The position numbers and the translations under genes were made by a program. 64,000 nt of DNA, taken from positions 310,001 to 374,000 of the forward strand of contig NZ_QGLE01000001.1 in assembly GCF_003173035.1 (NCBI RefSeq), written 5' to 3'. Each line of letters opens with the position of its first letter. Position 1 is the first letter of the stretch. Source of the DNA: Zavarzinia aquatilis. Lineage in GTDB: Bacteria; Pseudomonadota; Alphaproteobacteria; Zavarziniales; Zavarziniaceae. A model generated the notes under the pieces. That model did not search any database and was not told the origin of the DNA. It saw only the letters and a program-made list of their open reading frames with translations. Shown here one piece after another: positions 60,012 through 64,000 of the stretch.

Positions 60012-60098
60012 ATCGTCGTCCCGGCGAAGGCCGGGACCTCGAGACGGAAGGGCGCCCCTCCTTGATCGAGATGCCGGCCTGCGCCGGCATGACGAGGG
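60012..60098. repeat. Double-hairpin dispersed repeat (copy 2)
   Basis: GTCCCGGC-GAAG-GCCGGGAC at 60018-60037 and ATGCCGGC-CTGC-GCCGGCAT at 60071-60090, flanked by TCGTC and GACGA. The layout matches the element at 37121-37205: two stems whose outer ends are also complementary. It lies between the NTF2-like and TetR genes. Confidence 0.7.
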
Positions 60099-60117
60099 GA
60101 CGGGGTTTAGAGGGATC

Positions 60118-60669
60118 ATGGCAAGACAGGTTCACGAGCGCGCCGATGTCGTGCCCCTGCTGGCGGAAGTGTTCCGCGAGCATGGCTATGAAGGGGCGAG
60201 CCTTGCCCGCATCGGTGCCGCCACCGGCCTTGGCAAGGGCAGCCTCTATCACTTCTTCCCGGGCGGGAAGGCGGAGATGGCGGCGGCGGTGCTGGACGAG
60301 ATCGGCGGCTGGTTCGAGCGGGAAATCTACGCCCCTTTGCGGGATGGCGACGCGGGGCCGGCCATCGACCATATGTTCGCCGCCTGCGAGAGCTATTTCC
60401 GCACGGGCCGCCGGGTCTGTCTCGTCGGCGCCTTCGCCCTCGCCGACACGCGGGACCTGTTCGCCGCCGCGCTGCGCGATTATTTCGCCGCCTGGGTCGA
60501 GGCGCTGGCGGCGGCCCTGACCCGTCTTGGCAGGGCGAATGCCGCCACTCTCGCCGAAGCGGCGGTGGGCGGCATTCAGGGCGCCATCGTGCTGTCCCGC
60601 GCGCTGGACCGGCCGGAGGTCTTCAGCCGCATCCTCGAAGGCTTGCGGCGCGACCTTTCGGCCGGTTGA
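60118..60669 (+). CDS. TetR-family transcriptional regulator
   Basis: 183-residue repressor. The N-terminal helix-turn-helix reads LLAEVFREHGYEGASLARIG, then the recognition helix region TGLGKGSLYHFFPGGKAEM near 40-58. The C-terminal ligand domain has a Cys-bearing segment HMFAACESYFRTGRRVCLVG typical of the group that controls NTF2-like or reductase genes. It is downstream of the NTF2-like gene and likely acts on that promoter, inferred from position. The SDR gene is convergent, 10 nt away. Confidence 0.88.
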   Translation: MARQVHERADVVPLLAEVFREHGYEGASLARIGAATGLGKGSLYHFFPGGKAEMAAAVLDEIGGWFEREIYAPLRDGDAGPAIDHMFAACESYFRTGRRVCLVGAFALADTRDLFAAALRDYFAAWVEALAAALTRLGRANAATLAEAAVGGIQGAIVLSRALDRPEVFSRILEGLRRDLSAG

Positions 60670-60679
60670 AGTCGCGGGA

Positions 60680-61462
60680 CTATTCCAGCTCCGGCGCCAT
60701 GAGGCCGCCTTCGGGCAGGATCTGGCCGCCGTCGACCACGATCGACTGGGCGGTGACATAGGACGCTTCGTCGGAGGCGAAATAGATCGCGGCATTGGCG
60801 ATGTCGAAGACATGGCCGAGGCGCTTCAGCGGCACCGAAGCCTCCATCTTGGCGACATGCTCGGCGCCGAGGCCGAGCAAGCCTTCGGTCGCGATATTGC
60901 CGGGCAGCACGGCGTTGACCGTGATCCGCCAGGGCGCGAGTTCGAGCGCCGCCGCCCGCATGAAACCGAGCTGACCGGCTTTCGATGCGGCGTAATGGGT
61001 CATGAAGGGAACGCCGGTGATCGGCCCGGTGATCGAGGAGGTGAGGATGATGCGACCCCCGCGCTTCTGCTTCATCGCCGGCAGGCAGGCCGCGACCGAC
61101 AGGAAGGTGCCTTTCAGGTTGGTGTCCATCACCGCGGCGTAATCCTCCTCGGTCATTTCGGACAGGGGCACGGTCGGGAAGATGCCGGCATTGGCGCAGA
61201 GAATGTCGATGCCGCCATGCAGCTCGACCGCCTTCGCCGCCATGGCCTTGGTATCGGCCGCTTTGGCGACATCGGCGGCGAAGCCGCTGGCGCTGCCGCC
61301 GGCCGCCACGATTTCCGCCGCGACCGCTTCGGCCTCGGCCAGCTTGCGCGAGACCACGAGGACCTTCGCGCCGACCTCGCCGAAGCGAAGGGCGATGCCC
61401 CGCCCGATGCCCTTGCTCGCCCCGGTGACGATCACACTCCGCCCGGTCAATGGTGTCAGCAT
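60680..61462 (-). CDS. Short-chain dehydrogenase, FabG-like
   Basis: SDR of 260 residues. Cofactor motif TGASKGIGRGIA near 14, NAGIFP near 90, catalytic Ser in LTSSITGP, and Tyr/Lys in HYAASKAGQLGFMRAAALEL. The closing SYVTAQSIVVDGGQILPE resembles glucose or 3-oxoacyl reductases of the FabG group. ATG 61462 with GAGGG is preferred over TTG 61468. It is downstream of the MFS gene on the same strand, 82 nt after its stop, and could belong to the arsenic operon or be independent. Confidence 0.86.
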   Translation of the reverse strand: MLTPLTGRSVIVTGASKGIGRGIALRFGEVGAKVLVVSRKLAEAEAVAAEIVAAGGSASGFAADVAKAADTKAMAAKAVELHGGIDILCANAGIFPTVPLSEMTEEDYAAVMDTNLKGTFLSVAACLPAMKQKRGGRIILTSSITGPITGVPFMTHYAASKAGQLGFMRAAALELAPWRITVNAVLPGNIATEGLLGLGAEHVAKMEASVPLKRLGHVFDIANAAIYFASDEASYVTAQSIVVDGGQILPEGGLMAPELE

Positions 61463-61544
61463 TTCCAAACCCTCACGCCAGAACCGGCGTGAAGCCTAGG
61501 GGCGGGGGCGGAGGCCCGCCATCCGCCTTCGGGTGGAGGGCGGC

Positions 61545-62783
61545 TCAGGCTGCCGGGCCTTCCTCGCGCCGGCTGAGGGCGACGGCAAGCCAGAAGGCGA
61601 GGGCAAGCAGGCAGGCGCCAACGATCATCGCCCAAAGCACCGCGCCATAGGACCCGGTCGCGGCCCAGAGCAGGGCCGCCGCCGCCGGGGCCAGCGCCTT
61701 GCTGACCAGCGCGGGCGCGGCCAGCAAGCCATTGATGGCGCCGTAAGACCGCCTGGTGATCATCTCCGGCACGGCAAGGCCGCGCACGATGGTCATGATG
61801 CCGTTGGCGGCGCCGTAAAGCGCGGCGACCAGCGCCGCCGTGGCGAAGACCGGCGGCAACAGGGCGAGGGCGCCAAGGGCAAGGGGGAAGACCACGACAA
61901 CGCCGGAGCCGATGCGCCGTACCGAGGCGCGGGGCGCCAGTACCCAGATGGCGATCCTTCCTGCGACCTGCGCCGGCCCGATCACCGCCATGGCGGCGAC
62001 CACGCTGCCCGCGTCGAAGCCCTGTTCGGCGAGCAGCGGATAGAGGTGGAAGGTGAAGGCGGAAAAGGTCGCGGCATAGGCGGTGAAGGCGATGGCGAGG
62101 CCCCAGAAGGCTGGTTTCGCCATGGCTTCCGCGGCGGCGCCCCTGGCCGGCGCGTCGCCCGGGGGTGGGGGTTCGGGCACCGCGCGCGGGGCATCGCGGC
62201 GCCGGTCGATCACGATGGCATAGAGCACGGCGCAGACCGCGATATTGACGAGACCGAGCACCAGCAGCGTGTCGCGCCAGCCCATCCGGTCGAGCAGGAG
62301 TTGGTCCAGCGGGATGAAGACGGTCGAGGCAAAACCGCCCCACAGGGTCAGCGCGGTGATGCCGCCCCGTGCCTCCAGCGGCCCGGTGCGGCGGGCGACC
62401 ACGGCGAAGGCCGGCTCGTAAAGCGTCATCGCCTGCAAAAGCCCGAGGCCCGCCACGGCAAGATAATAAAGCGCGAGACTGTCGACCCGCGACCACAGGA
62501 AGAACAGCGCCCCGGCGGCGAGGGAGGCAAGGCTCATGACCTGCCGGCCATGGCCCCGGTCGATGGCGGCGCCCACCGGCCAGGCGGCAAGGCCGGCGAG
62601 CAGAAGGCCAAGGGTCGCCGCGCCGTAAAGCGCCGTCTTCGACCAGCCCAGCTCCGCCTCCATCGCGGCGGCGATCTGGGGGAAGCTGTAATAGAGCGTG
62701 CCCCACGAACAGACCTGCCCGATGCCGAGGCCGGTGATGAACCAGCCGCGGGCGCGGGGCGGTCGGGCGGGGTGCGGGGTCAC
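61545..62783 (-). CDS. MFS transporter in the arsenic operon
   Basis: 12-helix transporter of 412 residues. It opens with GWFITGLGIGQVCSWGTLYY, the pattern of the monocarboxylate/oxalate-formate (MCT/OFA) group. A central loop rich in Pro and Arg (near 195-215) separates the halves, and the second half starts KPAFWGLAIAFTAYAATFS. It lies 31 nt after acr3 on the same strand, so it is probably co-transcribed with arsC and acr3. MFS partners are known in arsenic islands (for example ArsJ or ArsK-like), but this sequence is not clearly either. The substrate is unproven. Confidence 0.78.
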   Translation of the reverse strand: MTPHPARPPRARGWFITGLGIGQVCSWGTLYYSFPQIAAAMEAELGWSKTALYGAATLGLLLAGLAAWPVGAAIDRGHGRQVMSLASLAAGALFFLWSRVDSLALYYLAVAGLGLLQAMTLYEPAFAVVARRTGPLEARGGITALTLWGGFASTVFIPLDQLLLDRMGWRDTLLVLGLVNIAVCAVLYAIVIDRRRDAPRAVPEPPPPGDAPARGAAAEAMAKPAFWGLAIAFTAYAATFSAFTFHLYPLLAEQGFDAGSVVAAMAVIGPAQVAGRIAIWVLAPRASVRRIGSGVVVVFPLALGALALLPPVFATAALVAALYGAANGIMTIVRGLAVPEMITRRSYGAINGLLAAPALVSKALAPAAAALLWAATGSYGAVLWAMIVGACLLALAFWLAVALSRREEGPAA

Positions 62784-62814
62784 GTCGGCGGTCCTTTGGC
62801 GGACGGGGGCGGGG

Positions 62815-63834
62815 TCAGCCGTGCCGGCCCTCGTACCAGCCCTTGCTGCGATTGACCAGGGCGACCACGGTCAGCATCACCGGCACTTCGATCAGCACGC
62901 CGACGACGGTGGCAAGCGCCGCGCCCGACTGGAAACCGAACAGGCTGATGGCGGCCGCGACCGCAAGCTCGAAGAAGTTGGAGGCGCCGATCAGCGCCGA
63001 CGGCCCGGCGACGCAATGGGCTTCCCCGGCCAGCCGGTTGAGGGCATAGGCAAGGCCGGCGTTGAAATAGACCTGGATCAGGATGGGCACGGCGAGCAAG
63101 CCGATCACCAGCGGCTGGGCCAGGATCTGTTCGCCCTGAAAGCCGAAGAGGAGGACGAGGGTCGCCAGCAACGAAAGGAGGGACAGCGGCTGAACCCGGG
63201 TGAGGAAACGCTCCAGACCGCCCCTCGCCAGCAAGGCGCGGCGCAATCCTTGCGCGACGATCACCGGCACGACGATATAGAGGCCGACCGAGAGGGCGAG
63301 CGTGTCCCACGGCACAGAAATGGCGGAAAGGCCCAGCAGGAAGGCGACGATGGGCGCGAAGGCGACGATCATGATGGCATCGTTCAGCGCCACCTGCGAC
63401 AGGGTGAAGACGGGCTCCCCCTTCGTCAGGTTGGACCAGACGAAGACCATGGCAGTGCAGGGCGCGGCGGCGAGGATGATCAGGCCGGCGATGTAACTGT
63501 CGATCTGTTCGGCGGGCAGCCAGTCCCGGAACAGATGGCCGATGAAGAGCCAGCCGAGCAGCGCCATCGAAAAGGGTTTCACCGCCCAGTTGACGAAGAG
63601 GGTCACGCCAATGCCGCGCCAGTGCTTCGCGACCTGACCGAGGGAGGCGAAGTCGATCTTCACCAGCATGGGCACGATCATCAGCCAGATCAGCACGGCG
63701 ACCGGCAGGTTGACCTTCGCGACCTCGGCCGCGCCGATCGCCTGAAACACCCCGGGGACCAGATGGCCGAGGGCGATGCCGGCGACGATGCACAGAAAGA
63801 CCCAGAGGGTGAGGAAACGCTCGAACAGGGACAT
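62815..63834 (-). CDS. acr3: Arsenite efflux permease Acr3
   Basis: BASS-superfamily arsenite:H+ antiporter of 339 residues with ten helices. Family motifs: MIVPMLVKIDFASLG near 52, VNWAVKPFSMALLGWLF near 80, and the conserved Cys in AAAPCTAMVFVWSNLTKG near 125, then ALNDAIMIVAFAP near 150. GPSALIGASNFFELAVAAAI near 280 is also typical. The ATG at 63834 is the family start and is 4 nt after the arsC stop. It exports arsenite made by ArsC. Confidence 0.95.
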   Translation of the reverse strand: MSLFERFLTLWVFLCIVAGIALGHLVPGVFQAIGAAEVAKVNLPVAVLIWLMIVPMLVKIDFASLGQVAKHWRGIGVTLFVNWAVKPFSMALLGWLFIGHLFRDWLPAEQIDSYIAGLIILAAAPCTAMVFVWSNLTKGEPVFTLSQVALNDAIMIVAFAPIVAFLLGLSAISVPWDTLALSVGLYIVVPVIVAQGLRRALLARGGLERFLTRVQPLSLLSLLATLVLLFGFQGEQILAQPLVIGLLAVPILIQVYFNAGLAYALNRLAGEAHCVAGPSALIGASNFFELAVAAAISLFGFQSGAALATVVGVLIEVPVMLTVVALVNRSKGWYEGRHG

Positions 63835-63838
63835 GATT

Positions 63839-64000
63839 TCAGCCTTGGGATACGCGGTTACCGGTGCCATCGAGCACCAGCTCGCCGTCTTCCTTGCGGA
63901 ATTCGGCTGCGGGCGGCGGGGGCAGGAGGTCCAGCACCGCTTCCGAGGGGCGGCACAGCCGAACGCCGAGCGGGCTGATCACGACGGGCCGGTTCAGGAG
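63839..64000 (-). CDS. arsC: Glutaredoxin-type arsenate reductase, C-terminal part
   Basis: Last 53 residues of ArsC, which reduces arsenate to arsenite for export by Acr3. The visible LLNRPVVISPLGVRLCRPSE is the conserved late motif containing the Arg that binds arsenate, followed by VLDLLPPPPAAEFRKEDGE and a short tail. The family is about 140 residues, so the active-site Cys lies outside the right edge. The stop is 4 nt before acr3 (TGA-AATC-ATG), so the genes are one operon. Confidence 0.9.
   Translation of the reverse strand, partial: LLNRPVVISPLGVRLCRPSEAVLDLLPPPPAAEFRKEDGELVLDGTGNRVSQG

Overview
The window is a high-GC chromosomal segment that looks alphaproteobacterial. Supporting signs are a fused CysN-CysC sulfate-activation enzyme, a long-form MsrQ, a HemB without zinc cysteines, a yqeY/dnaG/rpoD neighbourhood, and intergenic double-hairpin repeats of a kind common in that class. 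Gene density is high, with many 1-8 nt overlaps inside operons and several convergent overlaps. One protein-coding tRNA gene is visible, tRNA-Ile2 with anticodon CAT. No rRNA, CRISPR array, transposase or integrase was seen.

Layout. 1-4.5 kb: gltX (cut by the left edge), an L,D-transpeptidase, a Gfo/Idh/MocA oxidoreductase, an msrQ without msrP, and a sugar-symporter-type MFS protein. 4.8-7.2 kb: an acetoacetate-decarboxylase-fold protein, a MarR regulator and an acyl-CoA dehydrogenase, with a perfect 21-bp palindrome in front of the dehydrogenase. 7.2-12.9 kb: greA, carB, carA and yqeY. 13.0-20.4 kb: a TPR scaffold, a WssF-like SGNH protein, an AlgF/WssG-like protein, an AlgI/WssH MBOAT acetyltransferase and an AlgJ/WssI protein, followed by a convergent Tat-exported SGNH hydrolase. 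This matches the order of the back half of a wss (acetylated cellulose) operon, but no polysaccharide synthase is present. 20.7-22.5 kb: yceI, cytochrome b561 and a second yceI. 22.5-27.4 kb: dnaG, rpoD, a beta-carbonic anhydrase and the tRNA. 27.4-28.6 kb: a sparse accessory stretch with two imperfect direct repeats and two very small genes.

28.6-37.1 kb: a DHA2-type efflux pump, an SDR, a GloA2/YaeR-like VOC protein, a ZntA-type P-type ATPase with a divergent MerR regulator, a RibD-like reductase, a DEAD-box helicase and a GST-like protein. 37.2-40.6 kb: cysNC, cysD and moaE. 40.7-45.5 kb: a CPA2 antiporter carrying a cyclic-nucleotide-binding domain, motB, motA and a DUF2272 lipoprotein. 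45.5-46.3 kb: an AT-rich leucine-rich-repeat gene that looks foreign. 46.3-51.5 kb: threonine ammonia-lyase, an SDR, a PLP decarboxylase, a VapBC-type toxin-antitoxin pair and hemB. 51.7-54.8 kb: a three-gene valine-degradation operon. 54.9-59.4 kb: an unclassified beta-rich exported protein and a MacAB-like adaptor/ATPase/permease set. 59.5-61.5 kb: an NTF2-like protein, a TetR regulator and an SDR. 61.5-64.0 kb: an arsenic operon (arsC, acr3, MFS protein) running off the right edge.

The most unusual unit is the orphan Wss/Alg-type acetylation module at 13.0-19.6 kb. It sits between yqeY and dnaG, genes that are usually neighbours in this class, and its TPR protein resembles the periplasmic part of BcsC but lacks the outer-membrane barrel. 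Functions are assigned from protein motifs read by eye; no database search was run.
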